In this document: positions 9,796-17,786 of the stretch, piece after piece
How the letters are laid out: each line of letters opens with the position of its first letter
How positions within the stretch are numbered: position 1 is the first letter of the stretch
NCBI GenBank assembly: GCA_016778985.1
Contig: JADHOM010000011.1
Location: 1-60,272 of the forward strand
Direction: 5' to 3'
Length of the DNA: 60,272 nt
Source of the DNA: Alphaproteobacteria bacterium
GTDB lineage: Bacteria; Pseudomonadota; Alphaproteobacteria; Puniceispirillales; UBA1172
Program-made: the position numbers and the translations under genes
The notes under the pieces: model-generated
Told to the model about the DNA's origin: nothing
The model's database searches: none
What the model saw: the letters and a program-made list of their open reading frames with translations, nothing else

Positions 9796-10749
9796 CTATC
9801 GTTGCCGCATCAAGCGTGGGTTCGTTATGGTCGAAATAATATCCGCCAGCAGATTAAGCCCGACATAAGCGGTCGCAAAAATTAGAGCGGTTGCTTGGAC
9901 GACAGGCACATCACGGAACTTCACTCCATCAACCATCAACTGACCTAAGCCGGGGAAGACAAACACAATCTCAACAATCACAACACCAGTTACTAAATAG
10001 GCCAGATTAAGCGCCACAACATTAACAATCGGCGCCACCGCATTAGGCAAAGCATGATGAACAATAATCCGTCGAGGTTTGACGCCTTTGAGGTTAGCCA
10101 TTTCAATATAAGGGAGAGCCAAGACATTGATAATTGCCGCGCGGGTCATGCGCATCATATGCGCGGTTACGACAAGCGTCAGGGTCACTGCCGGTAAAAA
10201 GCATAAATAGAGTTTATCAAAAAACGGTGTGTTTGGATTAATATTTGCCATAGATGGAAAATAACCAGACAAGGCAAAGAAATAGATCATCACATAACCG
10301 ACAAAAAACTCTGGCATAGAAATAGCTGAAAGAGCAGTTGTATTTGAAATCCGATCAAAAAAGCTGTTGCGGAAAAGTGAGGCTACCATGCCAAGCATTA
10401 AGGCTAATGGAACAGCAATACAGGCGGTGTATAAAGTCAGGAAAAGCGTGTTTTGCAAGCGCGGCGCAATCAGACCGGATATCGGTTTCTTAAGCGCCAG
10501 CGAATTACCAAAGTCACCCTGCAAAATACCGCCAAGCCAGTTAATATATCGGGTATAGGCCGGTAAATCTAAGCCCAGCTCTTTCCGAATAGCAGCAACA
10601 TTTTCAGGAGTAGCTTGTTGTCCTAAAATAGTTTCAGCTAAATCCCCTGGCAGGGCTTCAACTGAAAGAAAGATCAATAATGATAACAGCAATAAGGTTA
10701 ATATACCTAGCCCCAATCGCTTTATTATCATGGTAATGACTTTTGACAT
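9796..10749 (-). CDS. Peptide-type ABC transporter permease, DppB-like
   Basis: Inner-membrane permease of 317 aa. It shows the DppB/OppB pattern: a first membrane helix, then GDLAETILGQQATPENVAAI with a conserved LGLDLP segment, a large extracytoplasmic loop and several helices, with the EAA region near ANLKGVKPRRIIVHHALPNA. It is the first permease gene after the binding-protein gene. The 160-base gap between them holds a strong hairpin terminator, so it is probably expressed at a lower level than the binding protein. Confidence 0.93.
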   Translation of the reverse strand: MSKVITMIIKRLGLGILTLLLLSLLIFLSVEALPGDLAETILGQQATPENVAAIRKELGLDLPAYTRYINWLGGILQGDFGNSLALKKPISGLIAPRLQNTLFLTLYTACIAVPLALMLGMVASLFRNSFFDRISNTTALSAISMPEFFVGYVMIYFFALSGYFPSMANINPNTPFFDKLYLCFLPAVTLTLVVTAHMMRMTRAAIINVLALPYIEMANLKGVKPRRIIVHHALPNAVAPIVNVVALNLAYLVTGVVIVEIVFVFPGLGQLMVDGVKFRDVPVVQATALIFATAYVGLNLLADIISTITNPRLMRQR

Positions 10750-10850
10750 TAATTATTTACCTCTTTAGCGAAAGCCTATGTTCATACTAACTGGTATAAT
10801 TTAATGATTATATAATTTAATCAGAGGATGTCAGGTTTTTTAATGCTGGT

Positions 10851-10880
10851 AAAAAGGAAAGCCAGATGAACTGGCTTTCC
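10851..10880 (-). terminator. Intra-operon rho-independent terminator after the binding-protein gene
   Basis: Perfect 10-bp inverted repeat (GGAAAGCCAG at 10856-10865, CTGGCTTTCC at 10871-10880) with a 5-base loop. On the minus strand it is followed by five T residues (10855-10851). It lies 30 bases after the stop of the solute-binding protein gene and about 100 bases before the DppB-like gene. It therefore probably causes partial termination and a high binding-protein to permease ratio, a common design in ABC importer operons (inference). Confidence 0.8.
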
Positions 10881-10909
10881 ATATTGGTATGTATTGCACA
10901 GGCTTAAAC

Positions 10910-12568
10910 CTATGCGCGCCACCATCGGCGAGAACAAAGGTGACCATCAAGCTCCCAGTTATTAGCGATCTTACCTGGAACACTAATATTAGTCCGGTAT
11001 CCCATGATCTCACTAAGGAAGGCAGGAAGGATCAGGCCGCCATCTGTATGGACAATACGCTGCATTTCAACATACATATCACGACGCTTAGCTTCATCTG
11101 TTTCAGCACGGGCTTCAACCAGCAGTTTATCAAAGCCTGAGTTGTTCCAGTGGGTATCGTTCCAATCAGCTTTTGAATAATAAATCTGAGAGAAAATCCA
11201 GTCTTCCGTAGGACGGCCGCTCCAGTAACAAGCTGACCAAGGCTTCACCATCCAAACGTTTGACCAATAGCCATCGTTAGGTTCACGCACAACCTCGATA
11301 TCAATGCCAGCAGCTTTAGCTGATTCGCGCATCAATGCACCAGCATCAACAGCACCTGTAAAGCCAGTGTCAGCGGCATGGAACTTAACGGAAAGGCTGC
11401 TCATACCGGCCTGCTTGAGGTAGTATTTTGCTTTTTCAGGATCATATTGACGCTGTGGTAGCTCATCAGTGGTTGCCCTGAAATAGTTGGCCGGACCAAC
11501 AGGACTATCGTTACCAAGCTCACCATAACCGAAGAAAATCTTATCGAGCAATTCTTCACGATCGACAATATGCTTCATCGCGTTACGAACATTTTGATCT
11601 GTGTAAGGATCAATATCGCAAAGCATTGGCATAGTGGCTTGCTTATTACCTGTTGAGATCAGTGTTTTCACGTTAGCCATTGACTTAAGACGAGACGCTG
11701 TTTTCTGTGGAACGTTATTGATAGCATCAACGGCTCCAGTAGAAAGCGCTGCCAGACGTGCTGTCGGGTCAGAAATACCAAGCGTTTCAATCTCATCGAA
11801 ATATCCTTCGTTGCCAGTGTTGTAGTAGTTGGCAAACTTTTTAGTCAATGTCCGAACGCCTGGCTCATGCTCTTCAAGTGTATATGCGCCAGCACCAATT
11901 CCAGATTCCCAATCAATATTGCCATCGCCTTTTGAAGGGCAGATGTTTAGGTGGTAATCTGACAACAGGATAGGCAAGTCACCATTGCCTTCGTTCAGCT
12001 CAATGATAACTGCATCTTTACCATCTTCTTTGATGGAAGCGATGCCTGAGACAACACCACTACCGCCGGAGCCGTTGGCTTCAATGGTATGATAACGAAT
12101 AGAATCAGCAACATCTGTTGAATCCATGGTCTTGCCATTATGGAACTCAACCCCTTTACGCAGGTTAAACTTCCATGTTTTGGCACCATTTGAAGGCTCC
12201 CAGCTTTCTGCAAGGTCACCGCCAGCGGATCCATCAACATTAATCTTGGTCATGTTAGGACGTACCTGACCCATAGACACGTTGATCATGTAGGCATCCA
12301 AAATCTTGCCAGGATCGAGAACGTCACTTGTCGCGCCGCCTGTGATACCAATCCGCAGACGTCCGCCCTGCTTTGGGGTTGCGGCCTCAACTTCACTGAC
12401 AACCGCGGTTGCGCCTGCTAATGAAACGCCAAGAGCCATTGAAGTGGCAACAAAGTCGCGGCGATTAATTTTGCCGGACATAAAGCTGGCCTGTAAGGAC
12501 TTCGCTTTTTGTTGGGTTTCTTTATCTGATACTTCAGTAGAAATATCGTGCTTGTCTGAATTACTCAT
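10910..12568 (-). CDS. ABC transporter substrate-binding protein, family 5 (peptide/opine type)
   Basis: Periplasmic binding protein of 552 aa (SBP_bac_5 family). It starts with a hydrophilic stretch, then a twin-arginine-like signal (NRRDFVAT, Arg 36-37) and a hydrophobic segment ending near VEAA, so export by Tat is likely. The body has typical family features, e.g. ESWEPSNGAKTWKFNLRKGV and GAGAYTLEEHEPG. A near-ideal ribosome site (TTGGAGGAAC) precedes the ATG, and a TATAAT-like box sits at 12588-12593 on the minus strand. It is the first gene of the importer operon that continues into dppB-, dppC- and fused dppDF-like genes and the M81 metallopeptidase gene. The ligand is probably a peptide or peptide-like amide, not proven. 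Confidence 0.92.
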   Translation of the reverse strand: MSNSDKHDISTEVSDKETQQKAKSLQASFMSGKINRRDFVATSMALGVSLAGATAVVSEVEAATPKQGGRLRIGITGGATSDVLDPGKILDAYMINVSMGQVRPNMTKINVDGSAGGDLAESWEPSNGAKTWKFNLRKGVEFHNGKTMDSTDVADSIRYHTIEANGSGGSGVVSGIASIKEDGKDAVIIELNEGNGDLPILLSDYHLNICPSKGDGNIDWESGIGAGAYTLEEHEPGVRTLTKKFANYYNTGNEGYFDEIETLGISDPTARLAALSTGAVDAINNVPQKTASRLKSMANVKTLISTGNKQATMPMLCDIDPYTDQNVRNAMKHIVDREELLDKIFFGYGELGNDSPVGPANYFRATTDELPQRQYDPEKAKYYLKQAGMSSLSVKFHAADTGFTGAVDAGALMRESAKAAGIDIEVVREPNDGYWSNVWMVKPWSACYWSGRPTEDWIFSQIYYSKADWNDTHWNNSGFDKLLVEARAETDEAKRRDMYVEMQRIVHTDGGLILPAFLSEIMGYRTNISVPGKIANNWELDGHLCSRRWWRA

Positions 12569-12626
12569 GGTTCCTCCAATAAGAAAAATTATATGTTTTT
12601 TTTAATTCATTAAAATTATTAAACAA

Positions 12627-12640
12627 TGAGATAGTTCTCA
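12627..12640. promoter_or_regulatory. Short dyad in the divergent promoter region
   Basis: TGAGA-TAGT-TCTCA, a 5-bp inverted repeat with a 4-base spacer. It lies in the AT-rich 168-base space between the peptide-binding protein gene (minus strand) and the tungstate-type permease gene (plus strand). It could be an operator for either side; five base pairs alone is weak evidence. Confidence 0.25.
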
Positions 12641-12736
12641 CGTAAACATTTTTTTTCAAAAAATTGATAGTATTTTAATTTTAACCTTAACGATTATTCG
12701 TTTTAAACTGCTTCATATTTATTTACACTACTCATC

Positions 12737-13423
12737 ATGGAAATCATTTATGCGATTATTGATGCCCTTGGTTTGTTAATTAGTGGTGACAAGGCGCTTT
12801 ATGAAATTATTATTCTCTCGCTTAAGGTTAATCTCGTCGCGGTTGCGTTAGCGGCTTCAATTGGCTTTCCTCTTGGCGCTCTCCTCGCAACAACTCGGTT
12901 TAGGGGGCGCGGGGCTATCATAACCATTATCAATACCTTGATGGGCTTGCCGCCGGTTGTTGTTGGTCTTGTCGTATATTTGATGATATCACGCTCAGGG
13001 CCTTTGGGGGTTCTTGATCTTTTATACACGCCGACAGCTATGATCATTGCACAGCTTATCTTGGTCACACCAATTATTACCGCCCTGACACGGCAGTCAT
13101 TGTCGCGGTTAAATGATGACTACCATTCGATGTTTTTCATGCTTGGCAAATCACCTTGGGGGCGGATGCGAACCTTGATTCATGATGGGGGGATAGATTT
13201 AGTCACAGCGTTGCTGGCAGGTCTAGGCCGCGCTATGGCTGAAGTCGGGGCGGTGATGATCGTTGGCGGCAATATCAATCATTTCACCCGCGTCATGACC
13301 ACCACAATTACCCTTGAAACGTCACGAGGAAATTTGTCTGCGGCACTGGCGCTAGGTGTAGTTCTTTTAATGTTGACATTAATTATAAATGCCCTCGTTG
13401 CAGTGATGAGCAGGGAGGCGTAA
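12737..13423 (+). CDS. tupB: Tungstate-type ABC transporter permease (TupB-like)
   Basis: Inner-membrane permease of 228 aa with about five to six helices, resembling TupB/WtpB/ModB oxyanion permeases. The features are the NTLMGLPPVVVGLVVYL segment and the loop region GLGRAMAEVGAVMIVGGN, which is characteristic of TupB. Its stop overlaps the start of the ATPase gene by one base (TAATG), so translation is coupled. No periplasmic binding protein gene (tupA) is adjacent; the upstream gene is the divergent peptide-binding protein. Tungstate is the most likely substrate, with molybdate or another oxyanion possible. Confidence 0.82.
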   Translation: MEIIYAIIDALGLLISGDKALYEIIILSLKVNLVAVALAASIGFPLGALLATTRFRGRGAIITIINTLMGLPPVVVGLVVYLMISRSGPLGVLDLLYTPTAMIIAQLILVTPIITALTRQSLSRLNDDYHSMFFMLGKSPWGRMRTLIHDGGIDLVTALLAGLGRAMAEVGAVMIVGGNINHFTRVMTTTITLETSRGNLSAALALGVVLLMLTLIINALVAVMSREA

Positions 13424-14148
13424 TGCAAGCAAATACACCATATTTGACTCTTACGGGCGATGGGCTGGTCCTAATCCGTGATGGTAAGGCGGTTGTCTCA
13501 GGAGCAGATATTACCGTGTCCTCTGGCGCAATTACCGGACTGATTGGAGCTAATGGTTCTGGCAAAACCTCGCTAGTTATGATGCTTGCCGGACTTGCTC
13601 GACCATATCAAGGGGGCGTTTATCTAACCGATTACAATGGTCATGCGGCAAGCCGCAAGTATATCGGGCTGATGATGCAGAAACCTGTTATTATGCGGCG
13701 CAGTGTCTACCGTAATTGTGAGTACATTCTGTCGGCATTAGACGTGCCAGCGGCGGCAAGAGAAGATCGTATCATGACAGGGTTAACCATGATGGAGCTG
13801 GATCAATATGCCAAGCAAGATGCCAGAACATTGTCATCAGGTGAACAGCAAAGACTGGCTTTGGCGCGAGTATTGATGGCTGAGCCGGGGGTGCTGTTAT
13901 GTGATGAAGCCACCAGTAACCTCGATCCAAAATCAACACGTATGATTGAGAATATGATCATGGAGAAGGCGGCGTCTGGCTTGCCAGTATTATGGGTTAC
14001 GCACAATCTAGCGCAGCTGCGCCGTATGGCCGGGAAAGTGGTGTTTATGCATCAAGGGGCTATCCTAGCCAATCAAGACATTGATCAATTTTTCCATGCC
14101 CCATCATGTCATGAAGCGTCAGAATATCTGGATTATGAAAGAGTATAA
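13423..14148 (+). CDS. tupC: Tungstate-type ABC transporter ATP-binding protein (TupC-like)
   Basis: ATPase subunit of 241 aa: Walker A GANGSGKTS (42-50), signature LSSGEQQR, Walker B VLLCDEATSNLD and an H-loop WVTHN. The signature has SSGE rather than the usual SGGQ, which is common in this subfamily. There is no C-terminal oxyanion-sensing (TOBE) domain, unlike ModC, fitting TupC. GGGAGG four bases before the ATG is a good ribosome site. It forms a two-gene unit with the TupB-like permease. Confidence 0.82.
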   Translation: MQANTPYLTLTGDGLVLIRDGKAVVSGADITVSSGAITGLIGANGSGKTSLVMMLAGLARPYQGGVYLTDYNGHAASRKYIGLMMQKPVIMRRSVYRNCEYILSALDVPAAAREDRIMTGLTMMELDQYAKQDARTLSSGEQQRLALARVLMAEPGVLLCDEATSNLDPKSTRMIENMIMEKAASGLPVLWVTHNLAQLRRMAGKVVFMHQGAILANQDIDQFFHAPSCHEASEYLDYERV

Positions 14149-14179
14149 TCAGACCGCTTATCAGTTAACTGACGATAGG

Positions 14180-14698
14180 TTAGCTGACGTTATCAATATC
14201 TTCGTCGCTAAGATGGCCGGGAACAATCGTGATAGGAACCCGACATTGTGAGACACCACGCGATGTCAGATAAGAGATTAAGGGGCCTGTATTTTCATCA
14301 CGCGTATTGGCACCAAGCACCAGAATAGAAATTTCGGGCTCACTATTAATGAGATCAATGACTTCTGTTTTTGGGTCGCCCTCGCGCAAATGAACAATGG
14401 GATATTCGCCAGTTAGCTCATGCACCCATTCGCTATTGGCGCGCAACAGTTTTTCGGCCTCTTCACGGGCCTCTTCCACCATTAATTCACCAACACCAAT
14501 CCAATGTTGAAACTCGGCTTGTCCGATACAGCGCAGTAATGCGACACGGCCATTGACGGAATTAGCGCGCTTACAAGCAAAGAAGAGCGCTTGATGAAGC
14601 TCCTCACTATCATCGACAACAACCAAAAAAACACGTCTCTTATCAGCCGGGTTTTTAGCAGATTTTGGGTTAGCAGTAGGTTTTTTGCTTGCTGTCAT
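14180..14698 (-). CDS. Universal stress protein family protein
   Basis: Protein of 172 aa with a UspA fold: an initial VVVDDSEELHQALFFACKRA segment after a basic ~24-residue leader, and a C-terminal VLGANTRDENTG region corresponding to the nucleotide-binding loop. The usual G-x2-G-x9-G-S/T ATP motif is altered, so ATP binding is uncertain. It lies 2 bases downstream of the TIGR02186 gene and is the last gene of the ArsR/TauE group on the minus strand. A palindrome, TCAGTTAACTGA (14161-14172), lies between its stop and the convergent tupC stop and may help end transcription. Confidence 0.82.
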   Translation of the reverse strand: MTASKKPTANPKSAKNPADKRRVFLVVVDDSEELHQALFFACKRANSVNGRVALLRCIGQAEFQHWIGVGELMVEEAREEAEKLLRANSEWVHELTGEYPIVHLREGDPKTEVIDLINSEPEISILVLGANTRDENTGPLISYLTSRGVSQCRVPITIVPGHLSDEDIDNVS

Positions 14699-14700
14699 GA

Positions 14701-15468
14701 TTACCTTCTAAAGACTCTAGCGGCACCCCATCCCATAAATACTGCAAATAGAATAGCAAATATTCCATAAGCGGGGGAATATTTATGTGCAAACTCAAAA
14801 ATATCAGCGCTTAAGCCAGATTTGCGGACGACTATGATGGAATTTGTCTCACCGATTAATTCGCCTGACCGAAAATGCAGGATTCGCACTTGATAATTTC
14901 CCGGCAAAACATTGGCTGGTAAACTAATATTTGATCGAAATAGAACACCCTTGCGAATCGAAACATCGCTATTTTGATTCCATAATTTGGACTTTTCCAT
15001 ATTGCGGATGAGCGCTGCTTGCCAATCCTCAAAAACACCTTCAGAAATGGCGCTGCCCTTGGCTAAAGTGAAGGGAACATGGTTCAAGCCTAATTGCAAT
15101 TCTTCTAACGACTTGCTTGAGGTAATGACATTTAGCGGTCGTGTCGAAGATATTTGATAAAAGCTAGGGATGTTCGTCAGCGTGGCGGATTCGGTATTAA
15201 TCCAGATACCGCCAACGCGCGATTTTAGGCGTATAGCAACATCTCTAGGCGGGCCTTCAACAATAATCACAACATCATCGCTAATTTCTCTATCTATGGT
15301 GCCGAATAGAAGCAGATTAGCACCATTAAAATCAGTCGATATCTGAACTTCCTTTTCATTCAGATCAGCAACAAGAACGCTTGTTGCCATTGCAGGATGC
15401 GATAAGCTACTGGCAAAACACAACCCCATGACAAAAGCTGTTAGTTTTGCGATTGACGACCTGATCAC
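14701..15468 (-). CDS. TIGR02186 family membrane-anchored protein
   Basis: Conserved alphaproteobacterial protein of 255 aa of unknown function, matching the TIGR02186 family. It has an N-terminal signal peptide (about residues 1-28), a periplasmic domain with the family segment LLLFGTIDREISDDVVIIVEG and GGIWINTESATLTNIPSFY, and one C-terminal membrane helix (about 228-250) with a short basic tail. Its start overlaps the stop of the TauE-type exporter gene by 4 bases (ATGA). Family members are known as regular partners of TauE/SafE exporters, so a role in sulfite or related sulfur-anion export is likely but unproven. Confidence 0.85.
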   Translation of the reverse strand: MIRSSIAKLTAFVMGLCFASSLSHPAMATSVLVADLNEKEVQISTDFNGANLLLFGTIDREISDDVVIIVEGPPRDVAIRLKSRVGGIWINTESATLTNIPSFYQISSTRPLNVITSSKSLEELQLGLNHVPFTLAKGSAISEGVFEDWQAALIRNMEKSKLWNQNSDVSIRKGVLFRSNISLPANVLPGNYQVRILHFRSGELIGETNSIIVVRKSGLSADIFEFAHKYSPAYGIFAILFAVFMGWGAARVFRR

Positions 15469-16379
15469 CGTAATATCTCCAATGAGAAGAAGTCTTCTGG
15501 TGTGATAATAACATCAGTGACCAGTTTTAAACATACCGCAAGAACGATTAAGGCGAGCAATCCGCGTAACTGTTCACCACGCAGAAGGGCGCCGATACGT
15601 GTCCCGAACTGAGCGCCAATAACGCCTCCGATGAGTAATAATCCAGCCAGCACAACATCAACTGTCTGGGTTTGAACTGACTGTAAGAAAGTCACGTTGG
15701 CGGTAACAAATATGATCTGAAAAAGTGATGTGCCAACAACCACCGATGTCGGCATTCCAAGCAGATAAATCATGGCAGGAACCATGATAAACCCGCCGCC
15801 AACACCCATAATAGCAGATAAAACCCCAACAAATGCGCCAATCATAAAGGGTAATAAGGCGCTAATGTAGAGCTTCGATTTGCGGAAACGTGTTTTAAAT
15901 GGCAGCCCATGAAGCCATGTATGCTGATGCAGGCGCCGGCGTTTCGCATTTGGCCGCCGCGACCGTAATATTGTTCGCATGCTCTCAAACAGCATCAAGG
16001 TACCAATAATTCCAAGAAATATAATAAAACTGAGCTTAATGGCGAGGTCAATCTGACCAAGTTCGCGCAAGACTGCAAAAATGGAGACGCCTATGGTTGA
16101 GCCTAAGATGCCGCCGGCTAACAGGATTAACCCCATTTTGATGTCAACATTGCCGCGCCGCCAATGGGCAAGAACGCCTGAAACAGATGCAGCAACGATC
16201 TGATTAGCTTCCGTGCCGACAGCAACCGCCGCAGGAACACCAAGAAAGATCAGTAATGGGGTCATCAGGAAGCCGCCGCCAACACCAAATATGCCGGATA
16301 GCAAACCAACCACTCCACCTAACCCAAGAATGAGAAAGATGTTAATCGATATTTCAGCGATAGGGAGATATATATACAT
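15465..16379 (-). CDS. Sulfite exporter TauE/SafE (TSUP) family protein
   Basis: Polytopic membrane protein of 304 aa with about eight helices in two repeats. Each repeat starts with the TSUP glycine motif: GIFGVGGGFLMTPLL near residue 30 and AIMGVGGGFIMVPAM near residue 190. A basic cytoplasmic loop rich in Arg (around 140-165) separates the halves. The family exports sulfite, sulfonates or thiosulfate-type anions. It is followed by a TIGR02186 gene with a 4-base overlap and preceded by an arsR-like gene 189 bases upstream, a layout that suggests regulated sulfur-anion efflux. Confidence 0.88.
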   Translation of the reverse strand: MYIYLPIAEISINIFLILGLGGVVGLLSGIFGVGGGFLMTPLLIFLGVPAAVAVGTEANQIVAASVSGVLAHWRRGNVDIKMGLILLAGGILGSTIGVSIFAVLRELGQIDLAIKLSFIIFLGIIGTLMLFESMRTILRSRRPNAKRRRLHQHTWLHGLPFKTRFRKSKLYISALLPFMIGAFVGVLSAIMGVGGGFIMVPAMIYLLGMPTSVVVGTSLFQIIFVTANVTFLQSVQTQTVDVVLAGLLLIGGVIGAQFGTRIGALLRGEQLRGLLALIVLAVCLKLVTDVIITPEDFFSLEILR

Positions 16380-16405
16380 GAACAGTCTTTAATATTAATA
16401 GTATG

Positions 16406-16433
16406 ACAATACCAAAATATTATGAATTTTCAA
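16406..16433 (-). promoter_or_regulatory. Candidate sigma-70 promoter for the TauE-type exporter gene
   Basis: On the minus strand TTGAAA (16433-16428) and TATTGT (16411-16406) are separated by 16 bases, placing transcription start about 20 bases before the exporter ATG. The region is rich in AATATT repeats, as is common for ArsR-type operators. Confidence 0.4.
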
Positions 16434-16489
16434 TATTAAAATTGATCATTTATTGACGCCTATGCCTCATCTCACATCAATATGATGAT

Positions 16490-16504
16490 CACATTACAAA
16501 TGTG
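16490..16504. promoter_or_regulatory. Inverted repeat upstream of the exporter gene, candidate operator
   Basis: CACATT-ACA-AATGTG, perfect 6-bp arms with a 3-base spacer, about 65 bases past the arsR-like stop and 110 bases before the exporter start. No T-run follows on either side, so a terminator is unlikely and a protein-binding site more probable. Confidence 0.35.
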
Positions 16505-16568
16505 TTTAAGGGACGATATGGCGTTCAATATATCTATTCGCGTAGTTTCGATCCATGAAGATATATTT

Positions 16569-16967
16569 TTACTTATTCTGGTTCGATTTTAACATAGGGT
16601 CATTTTTGAATTTATCTGATAAGATCAAAATGATGTCACGAACAGTATCATCATGAATAGAGTAATAGACCATTTGTGAATCACGTCGGGTTTTGACTAT
16701 TTTTGCTCGGCGTAATCGCCCAAGATGCTGTGAAAGCGACGACTGGCTTAGCGATTTAACAAATTGTTCAAGTTCTTTGACGGTGCGTTCTTCGCCATCC
16801 ATAAGATGGCTAAGGATTTTCAATCGCTGACTATTACTCATCGCTTTAAGGATCGTCGTCGCACGGCTACGGGTATGAGAAGACGACTTGTTTGAACGCG
16901 ATGTGCTAGTGCGGTTAACCGTTTTATCACCAGGAGTGGATTTACTCTTTGAAGATTTTGCCCACAT
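16569..16967 (-). CDS. ArsR family transcriptional regulator without cysteines
   Basis: Regulator of 132 aa: a Ser/Thr/Lys-rich N-terminal tail (~35 residues), then an ArsR winged helix with LKAMSNSQRLKILSHLMDGE, recognition helix SLSQSSLSQHLGRLRRA and the wing DSQMVYYSI. Overall it resembles the BigR/SqrR sulfide/persulfide-sensing branch, which also neighbours TSUP exporters. However, the protein has no cysteine at all; the positions near the first sensor Cys carry Ser. A GGAG site 8 bases upstream supports the start. It probably controls the exporter-TIGR02186-stress protein genes downstream (inference). Confidence 0.82.
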   Translation of the reverse strand: MWAKSSKSKSTPGDKTVNRTSTSRSNKSSSHTRSRATTILKAMSNSQRLKILSHLMDGEERTVKELEQFVKSLSQSSLSQHLGRLRRAKIVKTRRDSQMVYYSIHDDTVRDIILILSDKFKNDPMLKSNQNK

Positions 16968-17026
16968 TTGATTTGCTCCAATTCCATGTATATTTTAGTT
17001 GTTATCATTTGGTTGCGGTTAAAGAA

Positions 17027-17055
17027 TTGGCGTTATGGTTTTCTGATAATGCCAA
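17027..17055. promoter_or_regulatory. Inverted repeat between arsR-like and DUF1285 genes
   Basis: TTGGCGTTAT (17027-17036) and ATAATGCCAA (17046-17055) are complementary at 9 of 10 positions with a 9-base spacer, 60 bases upstream of the arsR-like start. This is a fitting place for an autoregulatory operator, or for control of the divergent DUF1285 gene. Confidence 0.4.
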
Positions 17056-17183
17056 AACCCATGGAACTGCATTTTAATAGACAGTTATTAACAAACCCTT
17101 AATGAGAAGCATTTTATGAAAAAAAAAATTAAACAAGCTGGCATCAATGTATTCTAAAGGCTCTTTTAGATGGAAATGATGTC

Positions 17184-17786
17184 ATGATTGATAAAGCACC
17201 AACGGTTGATGTGATGCGCGGCTGGGTGACGAAACACCGCGACAACCAGACGCCTATTCAGCAATTTGATATCAGCATTGATGCCAATGGTCAGTGGTTT
17301 CACGAAGGTAGTCCCATTCGCCGTGAAAAAATGGTAGCACTATTTGCCTCTATACTCACACGGCTTGATGACGGCCAGTTCGCGCTGGTAACGCCCGGCG
17401 AGATAGGGATCATCTCGGTTGCCGATGCGCCCTTTATCATCACCAAAATGGTGATTGTTGATTCTGATGACAATTCGGGAAATAATTCGAATGGGAATAA
17501 GGGCAAAGACCGCGTTATTCAGCTCATGACATTGCATGGTGACATGGTGACATTGGATGCTGATCACCGCATTACCTTGCGCCAAAAAAATGGCGGTGAA
17601 AAACCCTATATCATAATCCGAAGTGGACTTGAGGCATTAATTAATCGGACCGTGTTCTATGAGCTTGTCGAGGCTAGCGTTGAACATGATGGGCAAATTG
17701 GGGTCTGGTCAGCTGGCGTCTTTCATCCCTTATCTGATGAGCGATTATCTGAACCCTTATCGCCAGCTTCAACAGATGACCTATGA
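17184..17786 (+). CDS. DUF1285 domain-containing protein
   Basis: Protein of 200 aa recognised as DUF1285, a widespread alphaproteobacterial family of unknown function. Typical segments are FDISIDANGQWFHEGSPIRREKMVALFASIL near the start and the central VTLDADHRITL. An Asn/Gly/Asp-rich stretch around residues 95-108 looks like a flexible loop. Its stop overlaps the start of the NUDIX gene by four bases (ATGA), so the two are translationally coupled, as in many alphaproteobacteria where DUF1285, NUDIX and CCA genes travel together. Confidence 0.85.
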   Translation: MIDKAPTVDVMRGWVTKHRDNQTPIQQFDISIDANGQWFHEGSPIRREKMVALFASILTRLDDGQFALVTPGEIGIISVADAPFIITKMVIVDSDDNSGNNSNGNKGKDRVIQLMTLHGDMVTLDADHRITLRQKNGGEKPYIIIRSGLEALINRTVFYELVEASVEHDGQIGVWSAGVFHPLSDERLSEPLSPASTDDL

